Positions 49,199 through 58,731 of a stretch of DNA of 64,000 nucleotides are shown here, one piece after another. Source of the DNA: Mycolicibacterium mageritense (GTDB lineage: Bacteria > Actinomycetota > Actinomycetes > Mycobacteriales > Mycobacteriaceae). The translations under genes and the position numbers were made by a program. The stretch spans positions 124,001 through 188,000 of the forward strand of contig NZ_AP022567.1 in the NCBI RefSeq assembly GCF_010727475.1, read 5' to 3'. Positions within the stretch are counted from its first letter, which is position 1. Every line of letters begins with the position of its first letter. A model generated the notes under the pieces. It was not told where the DNA came from and searched no databases. It saw only the letters and a list, made by a program, of their open reading frames with translations.

Positions 49199-50635
49199 AT
49201 GAACCGACGGCAGCTCATCGCCGTCGTGATGGCGTGCGTGGCGCTCCCGCTGGCCGGCTGCGCGGACGTCCTGGAGGGCAAACCGGTATCGGTGTTCGCC
49301 GACCCGTTCTCGGTGGCAGGCATGCCGGCCACCGACGGGCCGAGCGGCCTGCGCCCTGACATCGACGAGCCCGCGCGCGAGGTGACGGGCACCGACGGCG
49401 GTGAGATCGACAAGCTGGCCGGCAATGCCGTCACCGACATCGAAGAGTTCTGGTCCGGCGCCTTCCCCGACGCGTTCGACGGTGACTTCAAGCCCGTGTC
49501 GAAGCTGATCTCTTGGAACGCCGAGGGATTCGACGATGAGTTCTGCGGGTTGGACACCTACGGGCTGGTCAACGCCGCGTACTGCAAGCTCGACCGTTCG
49601 ATCGGCTGGGACCGGGGCGTGCTGCTTCCGACGCTGCGCAGGGACACCGGTGACATGGGCGTGGTCATGGTGCTCGCGCACGAGTACGGCCATTCCGTGC
49701 AGCGGCAGGCCGCGATGGCCGCACGGAGCACTCCGACACTGGTCGCCGAGCAACAGGCGGACTGTCTGGCGGGCTCCTACATGCGCTGGGTGGCCGAGGG
49801 AAACTCACCGCGGTTCACCCTCGACACCGGCGACGGGCTCAACAGCGTGCTGGCCGCCGTGATCTCGTTCCGCGACCCGCTGCTGAGCGAGAACGAGGCG
49901 GCCGGGGCCGCGATCGACGAGCACGGCTCGGCGTTCGAACGGGTCTCGGCCTTCCAGTTCGGGTTCACCGACGGCCCGTCGGCGTGCGCCGGGATCGACG
50001 TCAAGGAGATCCAGCAGCGCCGCGGTGACCTACCGGTCCTGCTGCCTGCCGATCAGACGGGTGAACTGCCGATCACCGAAAAGTGGGTGCGCGCCATGGT
50101 CGACGCACTGAATGCGTCGTTCAGGCCGCCGAACCCACCCGCGTTGAGCTTCGACGCACGCGCCGCACAGACCTGCCCGTCGGCGCGGCCCAGCCCACCG
50201 GCGTCGTATTGCCCGGATACCAACACCATCGTCGTCGATCTCGCCGAGCTTGAGCGCCTGGGCGCGCAGTCCGACGAGGAGAATGCCCTGGCCAACGGCG
50301 ACAACACGGCGTACTCGGTGGTGACGTCGCGCTACATGCTGGCCCTGCAGCACGCGCGGGGCGCGTCCCTCGACGACGCCGAGGCCGCGCTGCGGACCGC
50401 GTGCCTGACCGGGTTGGCGACCGCCAAGCTGAGCAAGACGACCTCACTGGCCGACGGAGACAGCCTGGTACTGACCGCGGGTGACGTCGACGAGGCGGTA
50501 TCGGGCATCCTCACCAACGGGTTGGCCGCCAGCGACGTCAACGGCGAGTCGGTGCCGTCGGGTTTCTCCCGGATCGACGCGTTCCGGCTCGGCGTGCTCG
50601 GTGACCAGGAACGGTGCTTCAAGCGGTTCGCGTGA
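49199..50635 (+). CDS. neutral zinc metallopeptidase lipoprotein (copy 3)
   Basis: 478 residues, ATG preceded by GGAAGG. Short signal with lipobox LPLAGC (Cys about residue 21), zinc motif HEYGHSVQRQ and ADCLAGSYMRW. The overall plan follows the tandem pair at 29527-33143 (PATDGPSGLRP, TDIEEFW, GWDRGVL, PPASYCPDTNTI, CFKRFA at the end) with clearly greater divergence. It follows dinG by 73 bp and converges with the beta-propeller gene. Three paralogues within 20 kb indicate expansion of this extracytoplasmic family. Confidence 0.84.
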   Translation: MNRRQLIAVVMACVALPLAGCADVLEGKPVSVFADPFSVAGMPATDGPSGLRPDIDEPAREVTGTDGGEIDKLAGNAVTDIEEFWSGAFPDAFDGDFKPVSKLISWNAEGFDDEFCGLDTYGLVNAAYCKLDRSIGWDRGVLLPTLRRDTGDMGVVMVLAHEYGHSVQRQAAMAARSTPTLVAEQQADCLAGSYMRWVAEGNSPRFTLDTGDGLNSVLAAVISFRDPLLSENEAAGAAIDEHGSAFERVSAFQFGFTDGPSACAGIDVKEIQQRRGDLPVLLPADQTGELPITEKWVRAMVDALNASFRPPNPPALSFDARAAQTCPSARPSPPASYCPDTNTIVVDLAELERLGAQSDEENALANGDNTAYSVVTSRYMLALQHARGASLDDAEAALRTACLTGLATAKLSKTTSLADGDSLVLTAGDVDEAVSGILTNGLAASDVNGESVPSGFSRIDAFRLGVLGDQERCFKRFA

Positions 50636-50638
50636 CGG

Positions 50639-51487
50639 TCAGGCCGGCATGCGCAACACGTAACCGGCCTCAAGCGCCACCCACGGCGCCCCGTCGGGGC
50701 CGATCGCCACGCCGTGCGGTTCGCTGTCGCGGGGCAGGTCGATCACGATGACCTCGCCGTCGCCGCTGATCTTCGCCAGCTGCGCCGTACCCCACAGGCT
50801 GACCCAGACGCCGTCGGCCGGGTCCGCCACCACCGCATGCGGTTTCCCGGGCAGGTCGAGCTCCTGGATCGCGTCGCCCATCGGGATGCGCCCGAGCTTC
50901 TCGGCGCGAATCTCGGTGACCCACACGGCGTCGTCGTGGGTCGCCGCGATCCCCACGGGACCTGCTGCGGGCGTGGGCAATTCCCGCACCGTGAGCTTGC
51001 CGGCCTCGGTCAGCCGACCGACGGCACCGGCTTCGTTGAGCGTGAACCACAGGGCGCCGTCGGGCCCTGTGGTGATCATCGACGGCATCCCGCCGACCAC
51101 CGCCTGACTGCTGACCTCGCCGGCCGTGGTGATCCGGCCGATCTCTCCGGAGACCATCGCGGTGAACCACAGGGCACCGTCCGGACCCGCCGTGATGCCG
51201 AATGGTGCACTGCCGTCGGCCAATTCGAACTCCGACAGTTCGCCCGACATGGTGATGCGACCGATGCGGTCGTCACCGCTGCGGGTGAACCACAGCGCAC
51301 CGTCCGGACCCGCCGTGATCACCGACGGACGGGACTGCGGCGCCACCGCGTACCGGGTGACGCCGCCGTCTGCGGCGATCCGGGCGATCTCGCCGGAGTG
51401 CACCAGCGTCACCCACATGGCTCCGTCGGGACCGGCCGCCAGCGCGTACGGGCCGCCGTCGACCTCGACCTTGAGTGCCCTGCTCAA
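50639..51487 (-). CDS. virginiamycin B lyase-like seven-bladed beta-propeller
   Basis: 282 residues with about seven repeats of roughly 40 residues, each containing GPDGALWFT or a variant followed by GxIGRIT. This is the Vgb/streptogramin lyase propeller; catalytic His residues of true Vgb could not be placed with confidence, so antibiotic inactivation should not be assumed. No signal peptide. The TTG start overlaps the glgP stop (TTGA), so it is coupled to glycogen phosphorylase, an unexpected partner. It converges with the lipoprotein gene, 3 bp between stops. Confidence 0.85.
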   Translation of the reverse strand: MSRALKVEVDGGPYALAAGPDGAMWVTLVHSGEIARIAADGGVTRYAVAPQSRPSVITAGPDGALWFTRSGDDRIGRITMSGELSEFELADGSAPFGITAGPDGALWFTAMVSGEIGRITTAGEVSSQAVVGGMPSMITTGPDGALWFTLNEAGAVGRLTEAGKLTVRELPTPAAGPVGIAATHDDAVWVTEIRAEKLGRIPMGDAIQELDLPGKPHAVVADPADGVWVSLWGTAQLAKISGDGEVIVIDLPRDSEPHGVAIGPDGAPWVALEAGYVLRMPA

Positions 51488-54087
51488 GCGAGGGTGACCA
51501 GGCCGAGTTCGTTGTCGGCGGCCAGCAGTGGGTGATGCGGCAGTACGCGCACGGTGTAGCCGACGGGTCCGGCCACCGGCAGCGGCGTGCTGGTCGAGAA
51601 CACCTCGTTGCCGCCGTCGGCGGTGCCCGTGTGGGTCATCGGTACGGTCACCGGGTCGACGATGGTGTCGCCGCCGTTCACGCGGCCCAGCACGGCCTGC
51701 ACCACGACCTCGTCGGGCTTCAACCCGGCCAGTTGCACGGTCGCGGTGAGGCTGAGCTGCGAGCCCAGCAGTGGCGTGTCGGGCAGGCCGAAGCTGTCCA
51801 CGTCGGTGATCGCGATCTTTGGCCAGGCCTGAGCGGCGCGGCGCCGGTAGGCCGCCAAGTCCCGGGCCGCCCCGAAGGGTTCGTCGGAGGTGCCTTCGAC
51901 GGTGCGGCGCAGCGAGCGGGCCGCGGGCAGGTAGTACTTCTCGGTGTAATCCTCGACCATGCGCGAGGCGAGCACCTTGGGCCCGAGCACCTGCAGGGTG
52001 TGGCGCACCATCTCGACCCAGCGGGTCGGCACTCCGTGCTCGTCGCGCTCGTAGAACTTCGGGGTCACCGCGTTCTCGAGCAGGTCATACAGGGCGGCCG
52101 CCTCCAGATCGTCGCGGCGGCCCTCGTCGGCCAGCCCGTCGGCGGTGGGGATCTCCCAGCCGTTCTCGCCGTCGTACCACTCGTCCCACCAGCCGTCGCG
52201 GATGGACAGGTTCAGCCCACCGTTGAGCGCGCTCTTCATGCCCGAGGTGCCGCAGGCTTCCAACGGACGCAACGGGTTGTTGAGCCACACGTCACAACCC
52301 CAATACAGCAGCCGGGCCATCGACATGTCGTAGTCGGGCAGGAAGGCGATGCGGTGACGCACCTCGGGGCGGTCGGCGAATTTCACGATCTGCTGGATCA
52401 GCGCCTTGCCGCCGTCGTCGGCCGGATGCGATTTGCCTGCCACGATCAACTGCACGGGCCGCGCCTCATCGAGCAGCAACGCCTCCAGGCGCTCGGGATC
52501 GCGCAGCATCAGGGTCAACCGCTTGTAGGTCGGCACCCGGCGGGCGAACCCGATCGTCAACACCGACGGGTCGAACGCCGTTGCGATCCAGCCGAGTTCG
52601 GCCTCCGACGCACCACGCTCCAACCACGACTTGCGCAGCCGCTCCCGCACGTCGGCGATCAGCGTCTCACGCAGCTGCGAACGGATCCACCACAGATGGC
52701 CCGGGTCGACCTGCTGCAACTTCTCCCACACCGCGGGCTCGCGCAGCGAACCGAGATCATCGCTGCCGATCAGCTCGCGACCCAGCTCAAGCCACTGCGG
52801 GGCAGCCCACGTCGGCCCGTGCACGCCGTTGGTGATCGACCCGATCGGCACCTCGTCCGGGTCGAACCCCGGCCACAGATCGTTGAACATCACCCGGCTC
52901 ACCCGGCCGTGCAGCAACGACACCCCGTTGGCCCGCTGCGCCAATCGCAGACCCATGTGCGCCATGTTGAACTTCGACGGATCATCCTCGGCACCAAAGG
53001 CGACCACCCGATCCAACGGCACTCCCGGCAGCAGGCGGGAATCCGCCGGACCGCCGGGTGGGCTGCCGAAGTACCGCTTCACCATCTCGACCGGGAAGCG
53101 GTCGATGCCCGCGGGCACCGGCGTGTGCGTGGTGAACACCGTCGAGGACCGCACCACCGTCAACGCGGTGTCGAAGTCCAACCCGGCCGCGACCAGCTCA
53201 CGGATCCGCTCGACCCCGAGGAAACCCGCGTGGCCCTCGTTCATGTGGAACACCTCCGGGGCCGGCAGCCCCTCGGCCTCGGTGAACGCCCGGATCGCCC
53301 GCACCCCGCCGATACCGGCCAGGATCTCCTGCTTGATCCGGTGTTCCTGGTCACCGCCGTAGAGCCGATCGGTCACCCCGCGCAGATCGTGCTCGTTCTC
53401 CCCGATGTCAGAATCGAGCAGCAGCAACGGAATCCGGCCAACCTGCGCGATCCACACCCGCGCCTTCAGCTCACGGGCCTCCGGCAGCGCCAGCGACACC
53501 AGCACCGCAGCCCCCGACGCGTCGGTGAGCAGCCGCAACGGCAGACCCTGCGGGTCGAGCGACGGATAGTTCTCGTGCTGCCACCCGTCGGCGGTCAGCG
53601 ACTGCCGGAAGTAGCCCGAGCGGTAGTACAACCCGACCGCGATGAGTGGCAGCCCCAGGTCGGAGGCCGATTTCAGGTGATCACCGGCCAGGATGCCCAA
53701 GCCGCCCGAGTAGTTCGGCAGCACCTCGGCCACTCCGAACTCCATCGAGAAGTACGCGATGCCCTTGGGCATGTCGACCCCGTCGGCGGCCTGCTGCTGA
53801 TACCACAGCGGCCGCGTCAGATAGTTGTCCAGATCGGCGGCCAACCCATCGAGGCGGCGCAGGAACGCGTCATCGGAGGCCAACTCGTCGAGCCGCTTGG
53901 GACTCACGGCCCCCAGCAACGCGACCGGGTCGCCTCCGGTCTGGTGCCACAGATCCTCATCGACGGCGGCGAACAGATCCTGAGTCGGCTTGTCCCAGGA
54001 CCAACGCAAATTGATCGACAGTCGTTCCAGCGCGGCCAACCTCTCGGGGAGGTGGGCACGGACAGTGAACCGGCGGAGGGCTTTCAC
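51484..54087 (-). CDS. glgP: alpha-glucan phosphorylase
   Basis: 867 residues from the GTG at 54087 (MKALRRFTVRAHLPERLAALE). The N-terminal DUF3417 extension typical of actinobacterial GlgP is present (SINLRWSW), YSGGLGILAGDHLK and GVHGPTW follow, and the pyridoxal-phosphate lysine is Lys618 in EACGTSGMKSALNGG. It releases glucose-1-phosphate from alpha-1,4-glucans. Divergent from glgE, with the 269-bp region between them likely carrying both promoters. Confidence 0.95.
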   Translation of the reverse strand: MKALRRFTVRAHLPERLAALERLSINLRWSWDKPTQDLFAAVDEDLWHQTGGDPVALLGAVSPKRLDELASDDAFLRRLDGLAADLDNYLTRPLWYQQQAADGVDMPKGIAYFSMEFGVAEVLPNYSGGLGILAGDHLKSASDLGLPLIAVGLYYRSGYFRQSLTADGWQHENYPSLDPQGLPLRLLTDASGAAVLVSLALPEARELKARVWIAQVGRIPLLLLDSDIGENEHDLRGVTDRLYGGDQEHRIKQEILAGIGGVRAIRAFTEAEGLPAPEVFHMNEGHAGFLGVERIRELVAAGLDFDTALTVVRSSTVFTTHTPVPAGIDRFPVEMVKRYFGSPPGGPADSRLLPGVPLDRVVAFGAEDDPSKFNMAHMGLRLAQRANGVSLLHGRVSRVMFNDLWPGFDPDEVPIGSITNGVHGPTWAAPQWLELGRELIGSDDLGSLREPAVWEKLQQVDPGHLWWIRSQLRETLIADVRERLRKSWLERGASEAELGWIATAFDPSVLTIGFARRVPTYKRLTLMLRDPERLEALLLDEARPVQLIVAGKSHPADDGGKALIQQIVKFADRPEVRHRIAFLPDYDMSMARLLYWGCDVWLNNPLRPLEACGTSGMKSALNGGLNLSIRDGWWDEWYDGENGWEIPTADGLADEGRRDDLEAAALYDLLENAVTPKFYERDEHGVPTRWVEMVRHTLQVLGPKVLASRMVEDYTEKYYLPAARSLRRTVEGTSDEPFGAARDLAAYRRRAAQAWPKIAITDVDSFGLPDTPLLGSQLSLTATVQLAGLKPDEVVVQAVLGRVNGGDTIVDPVTVPMTHTGTADGGNEVFSTSTPLPVAGPVGYTVRVLPHHPLLAADNELGLVTLA

Positions 54088-54200
54088 GCGACCCAACCTT
54101 ACTGACAATTCGCCGTCTCGCAGGCGATGCACCGGGCCGAAGGAAAACCCACACCGAAGGTGGGCAAACGCACAGAGAAAACAACACCAACGCGGGTTTT

Positions 54201-54212
54201 GCTCATATGAGC
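54201..54212. promoter_or_regulatory. 12-bp perfect palindrome GCTCATATGAGC between glgP and glgE
   Basis: An exact palindrome in the 269-bp region between the divergent glgP and glgE genes, 114 bp upstream of glgP and 145 bp upstream of glgE. The remainder of the region shows no gene; it also holds a weaker CCCAC/GTGGG repeat near 54150. Confidence 0.4.
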
Positions 54213-54356
54213 CCCCTTCGGGCCGGCGATATCGACGCGCGCAGTGATCGCTTCACGCCCGCGACGTTCGGCCGGACACTACGGTGGGTAAAGGACGCGA
54301 CAAGGCAGTGAGAACCAACCAGACAGCCCAGTGCCGACAACGTGAGGAGTACTCGA

Positions 54357-56435
54357 GTGGCCGGTCGTATCGGAATCGACGATGTCGCTCCTGTGATTTC
54401 CGGTGGACGCTTCCCGGCCAAAGCGGTCGTCGGCGAAGTGGTCCCGGTCCGGGCGACGGTCTGGCGCGAAGGCCACGACGCGGTGGCGGCCACTCTGGTG
54501 GTGCGCTACCACGGCACCGATTATCCGCAGCTGGCCGGCGGCCCGGCGATCCCCGCGGTGCCGGTGCCCATCCAGGATGTTGTCTCGCCGGCACCCCGGA
54601 TCAAACCGCAGGCGCTGCCGATGTCGAAGGGCCGCACACCTGACGTGTTCCACGGCCAGTTCACGCCTGGCAACGTGGGATTGTGGACGTTCCGGGTCGA
54701 CGGCTGGGGCGATCCGATCGCGACCTGGCGTCACGCGGTGGAGGTCAAGCTCGGTGCCGGGCAGAGCGAAGGCGAGCTGTCCAACGACCTGCTGGTCGGG
54801 GCCCGCCTGCTGGAGCGCGCGGCCGCGGGCATGCCGCGGGAACTGCGCACCCCCCTGATCGAAGCCGCCGCGGCGCTGCGGACCCCTGGCGACCCGTTCA
54901 CCCGCGCCGGCGCGGCCCTGTCCCCCGAGGTCACCGCGCTCCTGACGCAGTATCCGTTGCGTGAATTGCTCACGCGTGGTGAGCAATACGGCGTCTGGGT
55001 GGATCGACCCCTGGCCCGGTTCAGTTCGTGGTACGAGATGTTCCCGCGGTCTACGGGCGGATGGGACGATGCCGGCCACCCAGTTCACGGGACGTTCGCC
55101 ACGGCGACCGCGGCGTTGCCCCGCATCGCCCGCATGGGTTTCAATATCGTCTACCTACCGCCGATTCATCCGATCGGCAAGGTGCACCGCAAGGGCCGCA
55201 ACAACTCTGTGACGGCGGCACCCGGCGATGTCGGGTCGCCGTGGGCGATCGGCAGCGATGAAGGCGGGCACGACGCGGTGCACCCGGCGCTTGGCACGAT
55301 CGACGACTTCGACGCGTTCGTGGCCGCGGCCCGCGACCAGGGGCTGGAGGTGGCACTCGACCTGGCGCTGCAGTGCGCACCGGACCACCCGTGGGCCAAG
55401 GAGCACCGCGAGTGGTTCACGGTGCTGCCGGACGGCACCATCGCCTACGCCGAGAACCCGCCCAAGAAGTACCAGGACATCTATCCGCTGAACTTCGACA
55501 ACGACCCGGCAGGCCTGTACCACGAGGTTCTGCGAGTGGTCCGGTTCTGGATCTCGCACGGGGTCAAGGTGTTTCGGGTCGACAACCCGCACACCAAACC
55601 GCCGAACTTCTGGGCCTGGCTGATCGGCGAGGTCAAGAACAGCGATCCCGACGTGCTGTTCCTGTCCGAGGCCTTCACCAGGCCGGCCCGGCTCTACGGG
55701 TTGGCCAAACTCGGCTTCACGCAGTCCTATACGTACTTCACCTGGCGTACCGCCAAGTGGGAGCTCACCGAATTCGGCAACGAGATCGCCAAGTACGCCG
55801 ACTGCGCACGGCCGAGCCTGTGGGTGAACACGCCCGACATCCTGCACGAGAGCCTGCAGCACGGCGGCCCGGGCATGTTCGCGATCCGCGCGGTGCTGGC
55901 GGCCACGATGAGTTCGTCGTGGGGCGTGTACTCCGGCTACGAACTTTTCGAGCACCGCGCGGTACGTGAGGGCAGCGAGGAATACCTGGACTCCGAGAAG
56001 TACGAGTTGCGACCGCGCGATTTCGAGACGGCGGTCGCACGCGGCGAGTCACTCGAGCCATTCCTGTCCCGGCTCAACGAGATTCGCCGGCTGCACCCCG
56101 CGCTGCGCCAACTGCGCACCATCACGTTCCATCACATCGACAACGACGCCCTGCTGGCCTACAGCAAATTCGACCCGATCACCGGCGACACCGTTCTGGT
56201 GGTGGTGACGCTCAACGCATTCGCACCGGAGCAGGCCACGCTGTGGCTCGACATGGGTGCGCTCGGAATGGAGTCCTACGACCGGTTCTGGGTACGCGAC
56301 GAGATCAGCGGCGAGGAATACCAGTGGGGTCAGTCGAACTACATCCGTATCGACCCCGCCAAGGCGGTGGCACACGTGTTGAACATGCCGCTCGTGCCGG
56401 AGGAGAAACGGCTCGAGCTGCTACGCAGGGAATGA
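54357..56435 (+). CDS. glgE: maltosyltransferase GlgE (alpha-1,4-glucan:maltose-1-phosphate maltosyltransferase)
   Basis: 692 residues from the GTG at 54357 with GTGAGGAG upstream. GH13_3 enzyme: N-terminal beta domain, then the barrel with NIVYLPPIHPIG, nucleophile Asp409 in VFRVDNPHTKP and general acid Glu438 in FLSEAFTRP. The 29-residue spacing equals that of S. coelicolor GlgE (Asp394/Glu423). It extends alpha-glucans with maltose-1-phosphate, the committed step of the GlgE pathway; loss leads to toxic maltose-1-phosphate build-up in M. tuberculosis. Seven bases separate it from glgB. Confidence 0.97.
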   Translation: MAGRIGIDDVAPVISGGRFPAKAVVGEVVPVRATVWREGHDAVAATLVVRYHGTDYPQLAGGPAIPAVPVPIQDVVSPAPRIKPQALPMSKGRTPDVFHGQFTPGNVGLWTFRVDGWGDPIATWRHAVEVKLGAGQSEGELSNDLLVGARLLERAAAGMPRELRTPLIEAAAALRTPGDPFTRAGAALSPEVTALLTQYPLRELLTRGEQYGVWVDRPLARFSSWYEMFPRSTGGWDDAGHPVHGTFATATAALPRIARMGFNIVYLPPIHPIGKVHRKGRNNSVTAAPGDVGSPWAIGSDEGGHDAVHPALGTIDDFDAFVAAARDQGLEVALDLALQCAPDHPWAKEHREWFTVLPDGTIAYAENPPKKYQDIYPLNFDNDPAGLYHEVLRVVRFWISHGVKVFRVDNPHTKPPNFWAWLIGEVKNSDPDVLFLSEAFTRPARLYGLAKLGFTQSYTYFTWRTAKWELTEFGNEIAKYADCARPSLWVNTPDILHESLQHGGPGMFAIRAVLAATMSSSWGVYSGYELFEHRAVREGSEEYLDSEKYELRPRDFETAVARGESLEPFLSRLNEIRRLHPALRQLRTITFHHIDNDALLAYSKFDPITGDTVLVVVTLNAFAPEQATLWLDMGALGMESYDRFWVRDEISGEEYQWGQSNYIRIDPAKAVAHVLNMPLVPEEKRLELLRRE

Positions 56436-56442
56436 GGGCGAG

Positions 56443-58650
56443 ATGACGCGAAGCAATCAACTCACCAATGCGCAACTGCGGCCCGACCCGTCAGATGTGC
56501 ACCGGCTGCTCGCCGGTGAGCACCATGACCCGCATTCGGTGCTCGGCGCGCACGAATACTCCGATCACACCGTGATCCGGGCCTACCGGCCGCACGCGGT
56601 GAGCGTGGTCGCGTTGATCGGCGGCCAGCGATTCCCGTTCGAACACCTGGAGTCCGGCCTGTTCGCGGTCGCCGTGCCGTTCACCAACCTCGTCGACTAC
56701 CGGCTCGAAATCGGCTATCCCGGGCCCGATGACACGATCGTCACGCACACCACGGCCGACGCCTACCGGTTCCTGCCCAACCTCGGCGAACTCGACCTGC
56801 ACCTGTTCGCCGAGGGGCGTCACGAACGGCTCTGGGAGATCCTCGGGGCGCATCCACGGTCCTTCACCACGCCCGACGGTCAGGTCGACGGCGTGTCGTT
56901 CGCCGTCTGGGCGCCGAACGCCAAGGGCATCAACCTGATCGGCGACTTCAACCACTGGGACGGCAACGAAGCGCAGTTGCGCGTCATGGGCTCCTCGGGG
57001 GTCTGGGAACTGTTCTGGCCCGGCTTCCCCGCCGACGGTCTGTACAAGTTCCGGGTGCACGGCGCCGACGGTTCGGTCACCGACCGCGCCGACCCCATGG
57101 CCTTCGCCACCGAAGTACCGCCGCAGACCGCATCGCGCGTCACTCAGAGTTCCTATGAGTGGAACGACGACGACTGGATGACACGTCGGGCCGCGCTCAA
57201 CCCGGTGTTCGAACCGATGAGCACCTACGAGGTCCACCTCATGTCGTGGCGGCCCGGCCTGAGCTACCGCCAACTGGCCGTCGAGCTCACCGAATATGTT
57301 GTGGAACAAGGCTTCACGCACGTCGAACTGTTACCGGTCGCCGAGCACCCGTTCGGCGGATCGTGGGGCTACCAGGTCACCTCCTACTACGCGCCCACGT
57401 CGCGGCTGGGCAGCCCCGACGACTTCCGCTACCTGGTCGACGCACTGCACCAGGCCGGCATCGGCGTCATTGTCGACTGGGTACCCGCGCACTTCCCCAA
57501 AGACGCCTGGGCCCTCGGCCGCTTCGACGGCACCGCACTCTACGAACACTCCGACCCCCGCCGCGGCGAACAACTCGACTGGGGCACCTACGTTTTCGAC
57601 TTCGGCCGCCCCGAAGTCCGCAACTTCCTGGTCGCCAACGCGCTGTACTGGCTGCAGGAGTACCACGTCGACGGGCTCCGGGTCGACGCCGTCGCCTCGA
57701 TGCTCTACCTCGACTACTCGCGCCCCGAGGGCGGCTGGACCCCCAACATCCACGGCGGCCGCGAAAACCTCGAAGCGGTGCAGTTCCTGCAGGAGATGAA
57801 CGCCACCGTCCACAAGGCCACGCCCGGAATCGTCACCGTCGCCGAGGAATCCACCTCCTGGCCCGGCGTCACCCGACCGACGAACCTCGGCGGCCTCGGC
57901 TTCTCCATGAAATGGAACATGGGCTGGATGAACGACACGCTCGACTACATCAGCCGCAACCCCATCTACCGCAGCTATCACCACCACGAGATGACGTTCT
58001 CGATGCTCTACGCATTCAGCGAGAACTACGTGCTGCCGATCAGCCATGACGAGGTGGTGCACGGCAAGGGCACCCTGTGGGGCCGCATGCCTGGCAACGA
58101 CCACGAGAAAGCCGCCGGGCTGCGCAGCCTCCTCGCCTACCAGTGGGCCCACCCCGGTAAGCAACTGCTGTTCATGGGCCAGGACTTCGGCCAGCGCGCC
58201 GAATGGTCCGAAGAGCGCGGGCTGGACTGGTTCCAGCTCCAGGAACAAGGGTTCTCCGGCGGCATCCAACGCCTGGTCCGCGACCTCAACACCATCTACC
58301 GCAGCCACCCCGCGCTGTGGAGCCGCGACACCAGCCATGAAGGCTACTCGTGGATCGACGCCAACGACTCCGCCAACAATGTGCTGAGCTTCCTGCGGTT
58401 CGGCAGCGACGGCTCGATGCTGGCGTGCGTGATCAACTTCGCAGGCACCGAACACAGCCACTACCGACTCGGCCTGCCACACACCGGCACCTGGAACGAG
58501 GTGCTCAACACCGACTCGGCGATCTACAACGGCTCAGGCATCGGCAACCTCGGCGCGGTCGAGGCCACCGACGAGCCGTGGCACGGCCGCCAGGCCTCTG
58601 CGGTCATGGTGCTGCCGCCGCTGGCCGCATTGTGGTTCGAACCCGCCTAG
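56443..58650 (+). CDS. glgB: 1,4-alpha-glucan branching enzyme
   Basis: 735 residues. Two N-terminal carbohydrate-binding beta domains (HDPHSVLGAHE and FAVWAPNAKGINLIGDFNHWDG), then the GH13_9 barrel: ELLPVAEHPFGGSWGYQ, nucleophile Asp415 in GLRVDAVASM, acid Glu468 in TVAEESTSWPGV and ISHDEVVHGKG. It adds alpha-1,6 branches to the glucan made by GlgE. Followed within 13 bp by a long hairpin that separates it from the convergent thioredoxin-like gene. Confidence 0.97.
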   Translation: MTRSNQLTNAQLRPDPSDVHRLLAGEHHDPHSVLGAHEYSDHTVIRAYRPHAVSVVALIGGQRFPFEHLESGLFAVAVPFTNLVDYRLEIGYPGPDDTIVTHTTADAYRFLPNLGELDLHLFAEGRHERLWEILGAHPRSFTTPDGQVDGVSFAVWAPNAKGINLIGDFNHWDGNEAQLRVMGSSGVWELFWPGFPADGLYKFRVHGADGSVTDRADPMAFATEVPPQTASRVTQSSYEWNDDDWMTRRAALNPVFEPMSTYEVHLMSWRPGLSYRQLAVELTEYVVEQGFTHVELLPVAEHPFGGSWGYQVTSYYAPTSRLGSPDDFRYLVDALHQAGIGVIVDWVPAHFPKDAWALGRFDGTALYEHSDPRRGEQLDWGTYVFDFGRPEVRNFLVANALYWLQEYHVDGLRVDAVASMLYLDYSRPEGGWTPNIHGGRENLEAVQFLQEMNATVHKATPGIVTVAEESTSWPGVTRPTNLGGLGFSMKWNMGWMNDTLDYISRNPIYRSYHHHEMTFSMLYAFSENYVLPISHDEVVHGKGTLWGRMPGNDHEKAAGLRSLLAYQWAHPGKQLLFMGQDFGQRAEWSEERGLDWFQLQEQGFSGGIQRLVRDLNTIYRSHPALWSRDTSHEGYSWIDANDSANNVLSFLRFGSDGSMLACVINFAGTEHSHYRLGLPHTGTWNEVLNTDSAIYNGSGIGNLGAVEATDEPWHGRQASAVMVLPPLAALWFEPA

Positions 58651-58663
58651 TTCTGTTCTCCGC

Positions 58664-58721
58664 CGAGCAGACGCCAACGTACCCCGGAAAGCGCTTCCCA
58701 GGGTACGTTGGCGTCTGCTCG
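58664..58721. terminator. 21-bp perfect inverted repeat, bidirectional terminator
   Basis: Arms at 58664-58684 and 58701-58721 are exact complements (first arm begins CGAGCAGACGCCAACG). The 16-bp loop holds a further GGAA/TTCC pair. It occupies the space between glgB and the convergent thioredoxin-like gene, whose stop is at 58732. There is no T-run, but the length and position fit a mycobacterial convergent terminator. Confidence 0.7.
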
Positions 58722-58731
58722 CGGAAAAACG

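Noticed and set aside
51475..54105. Plus-strand open frame of about 870 codons opposite glgP
   Set aside because: It mirrors the glgP frame exactly and has no recognisable motif; GlgP has its full set of conserved motifs.
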